DNA of 64,000 nt from Diabrotica undecimpunctata (lineage: Eukaryota; Arthropoda; Insecta; Coleoptera; Chrysomelidae), in assembly GCF_040954645.1 (NCBI RefSeq), contig NC_092806.1, positions 135,298,976-135,362,975 of the forward strand, written 5' to 3'. This document shows, piece by piece, positions 10,673-23,314 of the stretch. Numbering within the stretch: the stretch's first letter is position 1; each line of letters begins with the position of its first letter. The translations under genes and the position numbers were made by a program. Under the pieces are notes generated by a model. That model did no database searches. It worked only from the letters and a program-made list of their open reading frames with translations, and was not told the DNA's origin.

Positions 10673-13084
10673 AGTTGAGATTTTGAGTGACAGATGATCA
10701 TTTAAATTAGCTCCAATTTGTTAATTTCTATACCCATCTACCTACATATCTATATTTTACTATCTGCTGCATGAGTTAGTGAACTTTCAGATGTCGCATT
10801 CAATCAAGATCTTCCGTTTCTTGTATGTACTAGGTATTTTAGCAACTGCCATACACCTAACAAAAATGTTCTTAATACGTCATGTCCATTTTTGAACATA
10901 GGCAGCTCCTCTGCTGTGTACTCTCACCAAAAGTTTTGTTTGTATTGTAAAGCTAAATAGATAAAATGAAAAAGACAGTCAAGATTTGAGTATTTGACTC
11001 TGTATGAGTACAAGAAACCAATTCGCTAATGATTTCTGCTTAGTTGAGGAGACATGTCGTGGAATGCAAATTTTAGATTCCCCATGTCTCTATTAACATC
11101 TTTATCAACGTCTGCTTTGACTTGCAATTTTTAGAAGGCTCAGATTAAGGCAGAAATCTGAATTGTGTTTCGAAACTATTTTACGGACTAAATAGATAAC
11201 TTTGAACTACGTTTGTGCTTACAACCCACTAAGATGAAGATTGGGCAGTAACGGATTGCACGACGCAGTATGGATCAAGACAGATAAACTAAGCAAACAA
11301 CTAACGAAGTTATAGCATTAGAAAAGTTGTAGGAAGGAGGTAATCAATATAACAACGTTTTAGCGTTTTTATGGTAATAACAATTCTGTTAATGAAGGGT
11401 ACTTAATTGTACCAAATCGTAATATTATCGTGCTATCATTATTTGATCACTCCGTATATTATTATTACTTCCACGTCTATTAAATACCAATATAATCTTA
11501 TTGTCAATACACCTTCAATGCAATTCACACCTGAAAGTGTGTTTGTTTTGATATCCTCGCGCATCATAACTACATATTTCCGTATTTAATCGCCTCGTTA
11601 CTTCCTGCCTTCTAAGAAATTCAGTTCTCTTTGTAAGAATAGTGTTCCCGCTACTAGCGCTGTCATTCCTATTTTGTTTACTCTATCGGTCAGATTTCCT
11701 TTACAGTTTATAGTTGTAGAAACATTAGCATATTAATCCACTTTACTATGATGCAAACGGCGAGGTCAAAAAACGCAGCTGGCTATTGTACCCATAATCC
11801 TCGAAGAAACGGGAAAATGGCTTCTTTGTTGCTTTAAAACAATAAAAATGAATGTGTAAAAGACGAGAATGCAGTGTTTTTATTACCAAATAAAGAAATA
11901 TACGTCACTTTCATTACACCAAAGACATAAATAATGCAAAAAATAGAGATCACAACGATACAGCTGCGATAAGGGTTGGAATCTATTAATCCAGACTTCT
12001 TAAGACCGGTGTGGCTAAGAGCCACTTAAGTTTCATCGTAAATTTTTATTACTAGTGTTAAATCGAGTTAAACGACGTATTCCGATTATACTATATACCT
12101 TAATGTATTATATTACAATATATCTCCCTCTTCTCAGGGAATATTCTATCAATGTGTTCATTTGGTGTCTGGATTTATAATTTCACTTCAGCTTTTTCTA
12201 ATTCTTTTTTTTTCTTTTATCCTGTTTGTTTGGGAAAGCATGTGGTATTTATTTTCATATTTTACATTCAATATTTTTCTTTTACTGTACTATAATGTGA
12301 TCTAATTCAATGGCATATTCTAACTTATTTGCTTTAAAATATATTGTTTCTGGTTATTTCATAAAATCTCGTAAAATTGGTAAACTGGCTATCTCATTTA
12401 TTATGTTTTAAGTACGGAAAATTTGACTTCTTTTGGTATTTTGTGTCGCCAATATACACAAAATTTATAAGATGCACTTGCCCATAAACCACTTTACGGT
12501 TAGAGGGTTTTTTCTGATCATCCCAATCTCAAGTCCCAAGACGAGACACACACTTATCACCGAAACAGCGAACAGTAACCACACGGGACGTCCCTTCTTT
12601 TGTGCCTCGGATGGCGTAGCGACGGTCAACGCTACACATGGGCTACGAAAACATCGATATACCAAAAGGTAAGTCTACACTCTTTGTACAGACAACAATA
12701 ATGAGTAAGGCTAGTTAATTTCGTAATTTATTCACAGTTGTATTTGCTATTTTTCGCTGATTTATTTACAGTCAAAATATTGCATTTGTCTCCATTATTA
12801 TTACTAAATTCATTTAACCAGCGACCTCTAAGCTTTATATAAAACACTGTTATCAATTATTGTGATCTGTATATAACTTTCAAAATTTCTTGTACGACTT
12901 ATCAGGTCATAGACGTAAGAAACTACATTAATTTGTTGGGGTTCGTTTATTAAAATCAGAATAGTTTTGTCAAGTCAATTGTAAGCGGATAAAGAGATTT
13001 GACGTTATCATAGTCTAATTTTTGTAATAGTTAATAGGGAGTGATTTTATCGAATATAAAATTAACTGTGATTATAGTGTGATT
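10673..13084. other. AT-rich stretch; one GC-richer patch with a strong splice-donor word
   Basis: No recognisable coding domain. The patch at about 12530-12670 is GC-richer than its surroundings and ends in CAAAAGGTAAGT (donor consensus, GT at 12671-12672), so it could be a non-coding or unknown exon on the plus strand. This rests on composition and one consensus word only. Confidence 0.35.
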
Positions 13085-13540
13085 CAGACTTAAAGTAATA
13101 TTGTTTCCACATTTTCATCACATGAACAGTTTCTTCATCTTAAAGAATGCAGCTCTGGCCTTCTCTATCCGTATTCTAATTTCTTTGCTCATGTCCCAGT
13201 TCCCATTTAGATTACAACCAAGGTAAGTGATACTGTTGTTCTCTCCAGTTGTTCACCATAAGCTGTTACCACTTCCAGTTGTATTGGCGTTTTACTGACG
13301 ATCATCACCTTTGTCTTTGCGGTGTTTAGCTTAATACCATATTCATCACACGTTGTGGTAATCCTATTAATTAGATGTTTTGAAGTTCTTCGTAATTGCT
13401 TGCAATTAACACTGTGTCATCCGCATATCTCAAATTATTAATATTGACGCCATTCATTTTTATACCACATTGAACATTATCCACTGCTTTATTGAAAACG
13501 AACTCAGAATAGTAGTTAGTAGCGGGGAAAAATGCAGCCC

Positions 13541-13544
<4 letters not shown>
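13085..13544 (-). pseudogene. Non-LTR RT fragment containing the YADD box
   Basis: On this strand the frame reads NGVNINNLRYADDTVLIASN (near 13430-13490), the catalytic box and following helix of an RTE/L2-like reverse transcriptase. It is followed by a KTKVMIVSKTPIQLE block (near 13290-13320) and then degenerate thumb sequence. Both catalytic Asp residues are kept, but later frameshifts break the protein. The 5' edge abuts a (AT)n array. Confidence 0.75.

Positions 13545-13603
<59 letters not shown>
13545..13603. repeat. (AT)n microsatellite
   Basis: About 29 AT units at the truncated 5' edge of the RT fragment on its left. Confidence 0.95.
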
Positions 13604-13606
<3 letters not shown>

Positions 13607-15440
13607 CGAAGAATAGAAAAAAGAATACTAATCACTAAATACTGTGATTCATTTGGTCGCCCCCTTTAAATTTAGAAGTTATTCAAAAGTTAAATCGTAT
13701 ATGTAATATTATGAATAAAAACCTATCGAGTTACTTTTCCAATTATATCATTGCATAACATCTGGGTATATCCATTCATTCACTTTGACTTTCTTAAACC
13801 ACAAAAATGTACGGCTTATTCAGGACACCGTGTACACATCTATGAACTATTACCTACATTCTTGAGAACAACAGTGGGTAGCCGGCCGAGGAGATTAAAC
13901 CACGCCCACTTGTAGAATCGAGAATTTCATTCCAAAGGAAGAATACGTAATGTCCTATAGTCTATAAAACAAACACTTGAATGAAGATATGAATCTAATT
14001 CATTACTGATGTGTTTTTTATTACTTTCGAAAATTCTTCTTGGACTGTTAATTTTTTAACATATAATTAGCAAGCCACTTTAAGAACGCTGGTATTGTGG
14101 AGTTAAGATCTTCCCATTAATATGAAATAAAAATAAAATTATCTATTACTATCTTAAATTATCCGACCCGCTAGGAGAAAGGGGTATTAAATCACTTATG
14201 ATTTATTTATCCGAATTTATGTCACTGGAATATTTTCAACTGATTGGTTAAAGAAGACTTTGGTCACAACACCAAGAAACCACCGGACAATTATTTACAA
14301 CGATTTCCGAACTAGTCAGATCAGAGATGGTTTGAAGAAAACGAACAGCTGGTTCCTAAAAAAACTGATATGACTCTTAGTAAGATTTGATCATTTTAAG
14401 TGAATTTGATTGGTCTGACATTATATTATATTTATAATGACAGACAAATAATAAAATAAACAAACAAACAAATAGTTCATGAATGCGTTCTAAACATTTC
14501 TCACCGGTACATTCACTGCACTCATCACATGTGCAACATTTAGACTAAGGATTAATACAATTGAATATTTCGGGAATTGTCATTATTTGAACAATTTTTG
14601 TACGATTGAACATAGAATATTGGATGTGTTGGAAGGCGAATTTTTAGTTGGTTGGTCAGTTATGATGTTTTGTGGAATCTAACAGCTTTTCACGGTATAC
14701 GCGTCAATAGTAGTAGCGATGTTTTATTTTATGCGATTCAGGTACATAAACGAACAACATAATTGAGTAGAAAAAAAAAACAATTAGTTAAATTGTACAA
14801 GTGTAAAAATTCTCGTGTCATTTTTTACTTTTGAGCAAGAACACGATCAATTTGAAAAACAACATGCGGTCGTCAGCGAAATATGAATTTAATTTTATTT
14901 TGTCGCCAAAAATACACGCCTATTTTTACTATGGTATATACATATTACTGTTGGAAGTGACTACGCGCCTTTTGGACGTACTTTTTTTAATATTTAGTTG
15001 TTTTCAGTTATAGTATAAAAATTGTAGAGTAAGTTTAACAAAGCGATGCTGCGCAATGGTCGTAACTGTCTAAAGTTAAGTAACAATTCCAGATAATAGC
15101 CGATAAACACGGAAAACAATGTATCGTTACAAGATTAATTGGGAATACACCCCTTGATCATGTATTATATACATTTTTCAACAATAATATTTAATATTTA
15201 TCAACGATATTATCAACAGGAGTAGTCAACTACTCTGTAACCGAAGAATAGTTTTAGATAAAATCTGGGGTTGAAACCAAAAGTGATCCCATGGGTTGTA
15301 CTCAGCAATAATGCGACTAGTATATATAAGGACTAGTACAGTGGTACAAAAGACGGCAGTAAAAACAGCTATAGTGAGTCTCACCACCCTATAGAAACAG
15401 GCACTTCAGAATATCATAGGAGCACTGAAAATATAGGAAC
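13604..15440. other. AT-rich stretch without recognised genes
   Basis: Short unsupported frames only. The part from about 15340 on reads like degenerate non-LTR sequence leading into the duplicated block that follows. Confidence 0.4.
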
Positions 15441-16491
15441 GACATCATGAGAACCCATCACTGATCTCCTTTTACTAGAATGCAATGAACAACTTAATTT
15501 TGCGGTACATAATATGATCTTTGAATGCCACAGAAACATGAATCATGATAGAAAAAAGGATAAACCTTATTAGTTCTATTGAAAGAAAAATATTGAATAT
15601 TGAACTACAAATTATATCAATATTATAAAGAACACCTAGTAAAACGCTTGGTGAAACTATGGTGGGACGTCGACCAGTAGATAAAGGTGAATAGACGAAC
15701 TGAGAAACGATACTAGAAAGATATTGATAACTGGAGGAAAGGGATGCTTGGAGGCGGATGCTGGGGGAGGTCAGGGTCCAACTTGGACTGTATCGTCATT
15801 GGAGATACGATCTTTGAATAATGCCAATAATTATGCATTTGGTCATTTGATTATGATGATGTACATTTACACAATCATCCAAGACTAAAAGTACCTACAT
15901 TTTAAGATATTTTCAGAGAACCAACATGAGAGCCCATCACTGATCTCCTTTTACTAAAATGCAATGGACAACTTAATTTTGCGGTACATATGATCTTTGA
16001 ATGGCGCAAAAACATGGATTATGACAGAAAAAAGGAGAAACTTTATTAGCGCTATTGAAAGAAAAATATTGGGACCCATTTGCCATAATGATATGTGCGG
16101 AATAAGGTTCAACCAAAGTTATATCAATAGTACAAACAACCCTCTATAGTAAATTATGCAAAAATACAAGATTGCGCTAGGCAGGTCATCTTATAAAAAA
16201 GATAATAACAGAACACCTAGTAAAACACTTGGTGAAACGTTGGCCAGTAAAAAGACCAAGGAAGAGGTGGATAGACGAACTGAGAACCGATACTAGGGAG
16301 ATATTGAGAGTGGATAACTGAAGAAAAGGGTTGCTGGGGGAGACCAGGGTCCAACTTGGACTGTAGCGTCATTGGAGAGATACAATCTTTAAATAATACC
16401 AATAATTTTTTTATTGGTCATTTGATTATGATGATGTACATTTACACAATTATCCAAGAATAAAAGTAACTACATTTTACGATATTTTTAG
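15441..16491 (+). repeat. Tandem duplication of a non-LTR 3'-end fragment
   Basis: The block 15441-15917 recurs as 15918-16491. Both start near CCCATCACTGATCTCCTTTT and end near CTACATTTTA(A/C)GATATTTT. The second copy holds about 95 extra internal bases. Both encode the end of an RTE-like element: THLVKxLGET, then RPRKRWIDEL-like and a terminal GPTWTV motif (near 15775 and 16350), followed by a TGATTATGATGATG tail. The indel and many substitutions show the duplication is old, or that the copies have different histories. Confidence 0.75.
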
Positions 16492-18080
16492 TTCTAGGTT
16501 TACACATTGTTCTTTGTCATTATGTTTTCTTTTTAAATAAGGAAGCCAATACATCGCATCAAAAACTGTTAAACGCCTTTGATAAGAACTTGAAACATAT
16601 TAGTGAAAGCATGTAAAATAGTTCAAACTCTGTATAGTACAAGATGAGAGATTATTTAAGTACACCCTGTGTCAAAACTAGGAATAACTTTGAAAATACT
16701 ACCCCTTCATGTGCAGCAAAATTACCGGAAATATTTTAGTAGAAGTAAACTCGACCTGTAAACTACTTATCAAAATCACGTAGCCGAGTCCCGGAGTGTT
16801 CTAACTTTTTCTTTCCGAATATTTTCTCTGTCTACTCTCGGAGCCGACAGGGAAAATTTCGAAATTCATTCCTGGTCTTGACAATGGTTGGAACATCTAA
16901 AGCTATTGGCTAAATGATACAAATTTTTAGATCTAATATTTGGTTACTTGCTTCTCTGTTTATAAATAACTTTAAGCATTGTAAATGTCTTTTCATATTT
17001 GGTCTAACACACGGAAAACATAAAGGTGCCATATTTTAACAACAAAATGTTTATGGCAAAAGTAAATCAAGGACTGAATGTGTTTTTTTACTTAAAAAAG
17101 ACCGATCGCAACAGCAGTAGTAAACAAGAAGGTACATACTGTATTTACTATACTTCTCGGACAATACAAACTATTTTATGAACATTTTCTTTGGTTGGTT
17201 AGTCACCATAATTTGTGTTACTTTAACGGGCATACTTTGTTGTCAGAGAAATATTTCAGCGGACCAAATAATATTAACCATGACAGTTAGACTTTTTGTT
17301 TTAACATCGTTAAACGTTCTAGCATGTCAGCTTCAGAAAACGTCAACGGTAGACGCGCGTATTCGCAGAATCCTGTCTAGATATATAAAAATAGTATTAA
17401 ACAACACATTTGTATTTTATTTTTAACTGTCCCTTTAAAATGTTTATGTGAACAATGTAACGGGCAAATAGCCGAATAAACATGTGCGTGAGGTAATAAT
17501 AGGTGCTGCTGTTGCTGTTATGTTTTCTCGTCATGGAGTTTATTGATTGATACTTTTCCAGTTTGCGTCAATCACTCTCAAAACAAACAAATGAAGATAT
17601 TCTCACGTTGGAATGTAGTATGACGTCATTGACCAATAGGTTATTTCACCAAAAAACAATTCATCTTTGCCCCAAACCTATATGTACAAAATAAATATTC
17701 CAAAGTGCATATACATATAAACATATTTAGTACGTAATGATAAATACCTACACTTGACAGTTCTTTGGTTCTTATTGAAAAAGTACTTGATTCTATAAAC
17801 AGCAGATTTATTGAAATTTTATCACAAAAGTATGAAACAAGAAAGTGTGATTTACTCTTTTATTCAGCAAGAATATCTATAAACCATGTACAAGCCATCA
17901 AATAAGGGAATACTTGGCGTTACAAACGATTCGCGGTTGTACAAAAGAGAATATTGACAACACAAAATTACACTGGGTTGCGCTTCAAAACTTTTTTTGT
18001 GAGTTTAAGAGCTTGGTAGGTGATTTTATATATTTAGTGCATGCTGCATTCAAAAATATAACTCATTTCGCTCAGTCAGG
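16492..18080. other. AT-rich stretch without recognised genes
   Basis: Includes a small hydrophobic frame at 17178-17426 (+) with two possible membrane segments. It has no homologue I recognise, no promoter context and atypical composition for a gene, so it is not called. Confidence 0.4.
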
Positions 18081-18256
18081 CAGTAGCGCACCTAGAATTA
18101 GCCTCTGGGGGGGTTTAGGTTGGTCACCAAATTTTTTTTTATGATGTGACCTCCACTTTGAGTTCCTAAAATGTGTGAGTAACAGTGTCGGAATAGTCCT
18201 GGGTCCTGGGGGGGGGTTAACCCGCCAACCCCCCCCCCAACCTGGGTGCGCCACTG
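18081..18256. mobile_element. hAT-type MITE with 8-bp target duplication
   Basis: The 176-base element has terminal inverted repeats: CAGTAGCGCACCT at the left and the inverse of CAGTGGCGCACCC at the right. It is flanked by CAGTCAGG (18073-18080) and CAGTTAGG (18257-18264), an 8-bp target duplication with one change, as made by hAT transposases. The interior holds G-runs and C-runs (18106-18114, 18210-18218, 18229-18238) that can pair with each other. There is no coding capacity, so it would depend on a transposase elsewhere. Confidence 0.85.
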
Positions 18257-18564
18257 CAGTTAGGTCGGATTTGCTTGCTATCACAAATTTAAAAAAATAT
18301 GTATATTATTAAAATAAGGGAGAAGCATAGTTTTAGCATTATTTTCAATAGGCTAATTCTGTTATAATGTAGTTATAGTATACACAAAATACAATACAAT
18401 AAAAAATGAACTTTTCACAATATCAGTGTGAAAAGATCACAAAGAAATAACGTAACATCATCTTGCTCAAACAAAAAATTATATATTGAATATGTTCTGT
18501 TCTTGTTACCAAAATAAATATTTTATATTATTTAATGCACATTTTGTTTTGTTATTTTTCTTCC

Positions 18565-19017
18565 GAGACCTCCTTACCATCAAGCCCCAGGTCCCTCCAT
18601 GGCTTACTCCGGCCCGACTGCATGTATCTCCATTTATGTCCCCATTAATCTGTAGTACTGATCCTAGGTACTTAAAATTACTATTCACAATCAGTTCACT
18701 AACCAAAGTTATCATTTTATTTGTAGTGGTAACTTCCTCTTTAAATGAACATTCTAAATAGTCTGTGTTTGTCCTGCTTATTTTAAACCATCTTCTTCAA
18801 GAGTCTTGTCTCCACTGTTCAAGTTTTTGTTCTAAATCCCGTTCACTATTTCCTACTAATACAACATCATCATACGGAATATTAGACTAGTTTTTTTGTT
18901 ATCTGATCCAACGCTAATGAGAATAAATAAGGATTAAACACTGAGTCCTGATACAATCCTCATATCACATGAAATTTATCAGTTTCTCCCAGATCTGTTC
19001 CATCTATCTTCACATCA
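18565..19017 (-). pseudogene. Non-LTR RT palm/thumb fragment
   Basis: Read leftwards from 19017: DGTDLGETDKFHVI, a QDSVFNPYLFSLALDQITKK block (RT motif around the usual GxxLSP), then a damaged catalytic box (DDVVLVGNSERDLEQKLEQW). The SNFKYLGSVLQINGDING thumb motif follows near 18640-18690. This is a different subfamily from the YADD copies elsewhere in the window. The residue before DDV is lost in a frameshift, and a stop lies in the linker. Confidence 0.7.
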
Positions 19018-19345
19018 TTATCCAGCCTCAAGAGTCCACTGCTGAACATAGGCCTCTTCCTCATGTTTCCAACCCCGTCTATCTTGCGCCGCTCTCATCC
19101 AGTTTTTATTGAGTCTTCTTAAATCGTCAGTCCATCTTGTAGGTGGTCGACCGACGCTTCCCTTATCTTCACTTGGCCTCCATTCCAATAACCTCTTTGT
19201 CCATCGCCCATCTGTCATTCTGGCTATGTGTCCTGCCCATCTCCATTTTAGTCTGGCTATCTTCTCGATGATGGCAGTCACTCCGGTTCTTCTCCTGATG
19301 TCTTCGTTGGTTATTCTGTCTTCACATTCTATCTTCACATAGTCA
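19018..19345 (-). pseudogene. RTE-like C-terminal fragment
   Basis: This is one of the better preserved copies of this domain. It runs from DRITNEDIRRRTGV through IARLKWRWAGHIARMTDGRW and VGRPPTRWTDDLRRLNKNW to a final YVQQWTLEAG and stop. It is open throughout and abuts the RT fragment on its left at the stop codon, where a TAATGATG tail begins. The sequence just upstream (19346-19401) is unrelated, so it is a 5'-truncated insertion. Confidence 0.75.
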
Positions 19346-20369
19346 CCGGGAACTCTTTTTTTTATGAGCGCCCACCATTTAGAATCTTTCGAGGGACTCA
19401 TATGAGAGTATGTTTCTTAAACCAAAACAGATTTTTAGATGTTTCGGTTTTTTTACGTATCCATCTAACAATAATTACTATTTCCAACATTCATAGCGTG
19501 CGTAAGTAATTTTATAGTCCTGTCGTTTGTACAGTGTTGTATGTCTCCTTTAAAATTCCTCCAAATTATATTAGGACTTACTTTCATGTTGCATCTTATT
19601 TTTTCTGATATTTTTGCCTCACATAGACCTTCTTTTCATCTTTTAAAATCACCATTTAATTTTTTGTGGTCTTCTCCGACATTTTCGCTTCGTTTCGCTT
19701 TTTACTTCGATGTCCAGCACAAGCAACTTATGTTGTTGGCTCACAGTCTCACTAACTATTATCTTTCAGTTCTTAGTCACGTATATCTTCTTTGGTGTTC
19801 TGTGTATTGAAATCTGCATACCACAATTTGTATTCTTCATCTAGTTCTTTCGCCTTTATCCTTTCCACCTCGTTTCTTGAATACAAGCAATTTGTAATCT
19901 TCCGGTTTAAAGCACATCTACCACTTCCATATCCTTATCTGTGATGCTTCCAGGATTTCAAGACCCTAGTCTGATTTTTCTACGAAGGCGCAGTTTGCTT
20001 TCGGAACATTTTATCCGGAGATGCCATCATTTCATTATAGTTTTTGTTATATTGGCTCATCATAATAATGACCTGAAGAAATTGATTTTCGGACATTTGA
20101 TGCCTGAATCCACCTGAAGTTTTCCCCACCTCAATCTCAGTTAGTCAAAGACATTTTGTCAAAAGTCACGTTGAAATTGACTAAGAACTGACAGAGCAGA
20201 GCAAGCATGAAATGGATTTGTGCAGTAATAAAAACATTATATAAATTGTCCTGACTTAAACATTGAGTTTAATATCCATCACATAATTGATATTGTACTT
20301 TTGTAAAAAAACATGAGTAATTGTATTTATTCTCTCACACACTCTATGTTTCAAATTGTAACTTTATAT
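19346..20369. other. Unassigned stretch
   Basis: Long low-quality frames exist on both strands at 19540-19990, but no domain can be named. The rest is AT-rich. Confidence 0.4.
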
Positions 20370-20402
20370 CGACGCTTGAAAGGTAAAACAGCTAATACGC
20401 CA
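20370..20402 (+). repeat. Left terminal inverted repeat of the 4.4-kb transposon
   Basis: Matches the inverse complement of 24711-24743 at 29 of 33 positions; the four differences are grouped at positions 20-23 of the repeat. Confidence 0.9.
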
Positions 20403-20958
20403 ATTGTGAATTTTACAGGAGAACCGTTAAAAGTTTGAAATTTTGAAAAAAAAATCATAATTTTTGTTGTAAAAATACTATCTTGACCAATCTTAGGAAA
20501 ATAAATGTTATATAGTAGAATCCTTTTATGTTATAAATTTCTAAAAGAAATACTATCTAGTTTTAAAATTAATGGCGCATTATACAAAGTGATTCTTGAA
20601 TGCAAACAGGAGAAATGTATTATAAACATAATGCATTATATAACCAGGTAACTGAAAACGGCTAATTTACCAAATATGAGTAACTTTGTGAGAAGGTGAA
20701 ATGTTTTATAATGTATTTATGTTATGAGATGCATGTTATTAGAAGTGTCTTTTGTGAAAATTACAAGAATATAAGTCATTCTCGGTTTAAATTCTAATAT
20801 TATTGTATTATATGTATTGCATCATTATTAGATATTCTAGACATTTTACATCAAAAGACGAAAAGAAATAGTTCAAGTTAATGGAAAATACTTTATTACT
20901 ACGAAAAAAAAACAAGTGAGGTTTTTTGACAAAAACAATAAAAAAGACATCAGCAATA

Positions 20959-23314
20959 TTAAAGTTGAAGTCCATCTTCTTCGTCAGTTTCGGGAAGGAC
21001 ATCATTTACACTATTACCTCTAGGTAGATTTAAATATTCATTATGATATTGCAAGGGTATTACATTCGAGTGGCACAATTTGTTCAGATCGTTATATTTT
21101 TGTTTGGAAATTGACAAAGATGTTGGATATAAGTTGTAATTTGGTGGATTCTTCACTTTACCGCTGATTTGTATGATCTTCTCTTGAGCATCTGAAGCCA
21201 TTGAAAACTTTGCATACATCTTAGTTGGTTCAGACTTCTTGAATGTTTTCTTGACCTCTTATTTTACTTTATTTTTCCTGCAAGATTTCCTTTAAAATAT
21301 TTGTCTGATATGTCATCCCATGAAATGAAATCTTTATGAAACATGGGGTAAACTGCATAAGGTTCAGAAATGTTACGAGCTAATTCAAAAACAGTTGGCC
21401 ATTGTGAAGGTGCCCAAATAATATGCTTAGCTACGCTTTTTTCTATGACAGAATGCATGCTGTCAACTGGCATGTAGGAGTGACCTGGCAGAAGATAATT
21501 AATCTGGATCACATTTATATTTTTGCAGGACATCAAGTTGTAGTGGAGAGAGGCCAAAACAGTACGGTTCTTATTTTGACCTGGGCATGAGTCACAATAA
21601 AGCAGTAGTTTCGTGATTTTCCCACGGTCATCAATTTTTTTCATGAACGATACTAGACATGTGGCTATTTCGTTAGCTCCTCTCTTTCCTTGGCTTTCAT
21701 TCCAATAATAGCAGTGGCCTTTCCTTATTGTACTTTCATAGAAAGTAAAGTTATACAACGCCAATTTTCTGGAGTAATAAAGTAGCATACTTTCCCCGTA
21801 CGGTGTATTTAAAACTTTCTGTAAGTCGAAGGAGACACACAGGATACTTCTATTTTTCTCATGAATTTTTTGGTGATATTCAAATCTCTTCTTACTTTCA
21901 ACTTTTTCTTTATCATGTTCTTGCTATTCTGCTTCAGTTTCCGGTCTAGGGTTGTTTTCGAAACCAACACACTTGACACATTTGTCTTTCTTGGGAATAT
22001 GAATTCCGATATTGAATTCGTTCGTAAATATTTTTCTAAATAACCTTTCTGACACAACATCTATACCTGTCTCTATTTCTCTTTTCTTATATAGATTATA
22101 AAGATTTGTAATATTCTTAAACTCATTCGGCAAATAAAGTTTGGTGGAGCCTTTTCTTGCATAGTGTGACGGCACTGCTGGCAAACTTGTAATGAAGTTT
22201 CTTACAGAGTTCAACACTTCTTCTTTTGTTTTATTCGGAGGAATAGTTTTTCCTCGCATGTCCTCTTTTCCCAAACTATAACAAGCATTAGAGAATGTGT
22301 AATATACATATCTTTGTGATACATTCAAAGTAGATAATAAAAACTTCAAACAAACTTGACGTTGTCCTTCACCTTCATTAATAAAATATAGAAATGTATT
22401 AGACTTTCTGCTTTTATGTTTTACTCTCTTTCTCTTAACAGATTCTTTCTTTGACATCGAAACAAGTCAATCGCGACGTCTTTGTGGAGATAGTGACCAA
22501 AAGTAATTAAATATATTCAATCTTCTTTCCTCAGATATATCGTTACAGCGATTAGTGCATTTCTTTGGTTGACATGGATTTGGACCTATTTCTTTTGCTG
22601 GAACTTCTATGCCATTTTTCTTCTTATATTGTTTGCCACTTCCTTATAATTGTTGCCTTTCGCTCGCTTTATTAGGCCGATTTTTCTTATATGCTGATTC
22701 TCCCACTGTTCCATTTTCAGCAGCAACCGCTTTTGTTTTCTTCTCTTATCTTCTCTTTTCAATCTCTTTTTGGCTGCTGTTTCCTCTGTACTATCTTCTT
22801 CCTCAGACGAACCTTCCCAAGAACTTGAATCGCACTCGTACTCTAAAATTCTTTCTTCGTCATCTAAAAAATCTGTATAGGCCGATTGCAAAACACTTTT
22901 ACGGCTACGAAAGTTAGCTACCTTGCTAGGTCCAGATGTGGTATCATCAGCTGAAACGTCTCCGGCAATACCACTATACAAGTCTATACCCACGGTTTCT
23001 TCAAGAACTGTTGAATTTTGAACATCTTGTACCAATCTTTGATTTGTATTGAAGTAATTTTACTGGTAAACTGGGGTGTCAATATCCAAACATTGATTAT
23101 TATTGGAGTGGATCTACATTTCTTGGAAAACTATTGGTAAACATTCATTAGTCAATAGTAAATTTTCAGGAAAAACTTCAGACACAATAGCAGGAGCAAC
23201 TACTGCAGATGCATTGTTTTGAATTGGTTGTAAATCTGTATAAATTGGCGACGCCTGATAAATAAGTTCAGAGGAACAATCAGGTACAGGTTGGCTTTGT
23301 TCTAAATAATCCAT
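20959..23314 (-). pseudogene. Transposase of the inverted-repeat element, multiply interrupted
   Basis: Read from 23314 down, an acidic N-terminal region (ending SSWEGSSEEEDSTEE) leads into a very basic stretch (KKRLKREDKRRKQKRLLLKM) and then a Cys-rich DNA-binding-like part (NPCQPKKCTNRC, near 22560-22580). A second Cys motif follows (KKDKCVKC, near 21975). The core has three parts: SFDLQKVLNTPYG (near 21800), CYYWNESQGKRGANEIATCL (near 21640-21720) and LLYCDSCPGQNKNR (near 21570-21600). The acidic residues of these blocks look like the catalytic set of an RNase H-fold transposase. I count at least four in-frame stops (TAG near 23114, TAA near 23061, TGA near 22475, TAG at 21924) and two frameshifts (near 22620 and 21250). 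The protein is dead, although much of its length survives. Confidence 0.75.

Noticed and set aside
17178..17426. Hydrophobic 82-codon frame
   Set aside because: No family, no conserved motif and no exon signals; AT-rich DNA often gives such frames.
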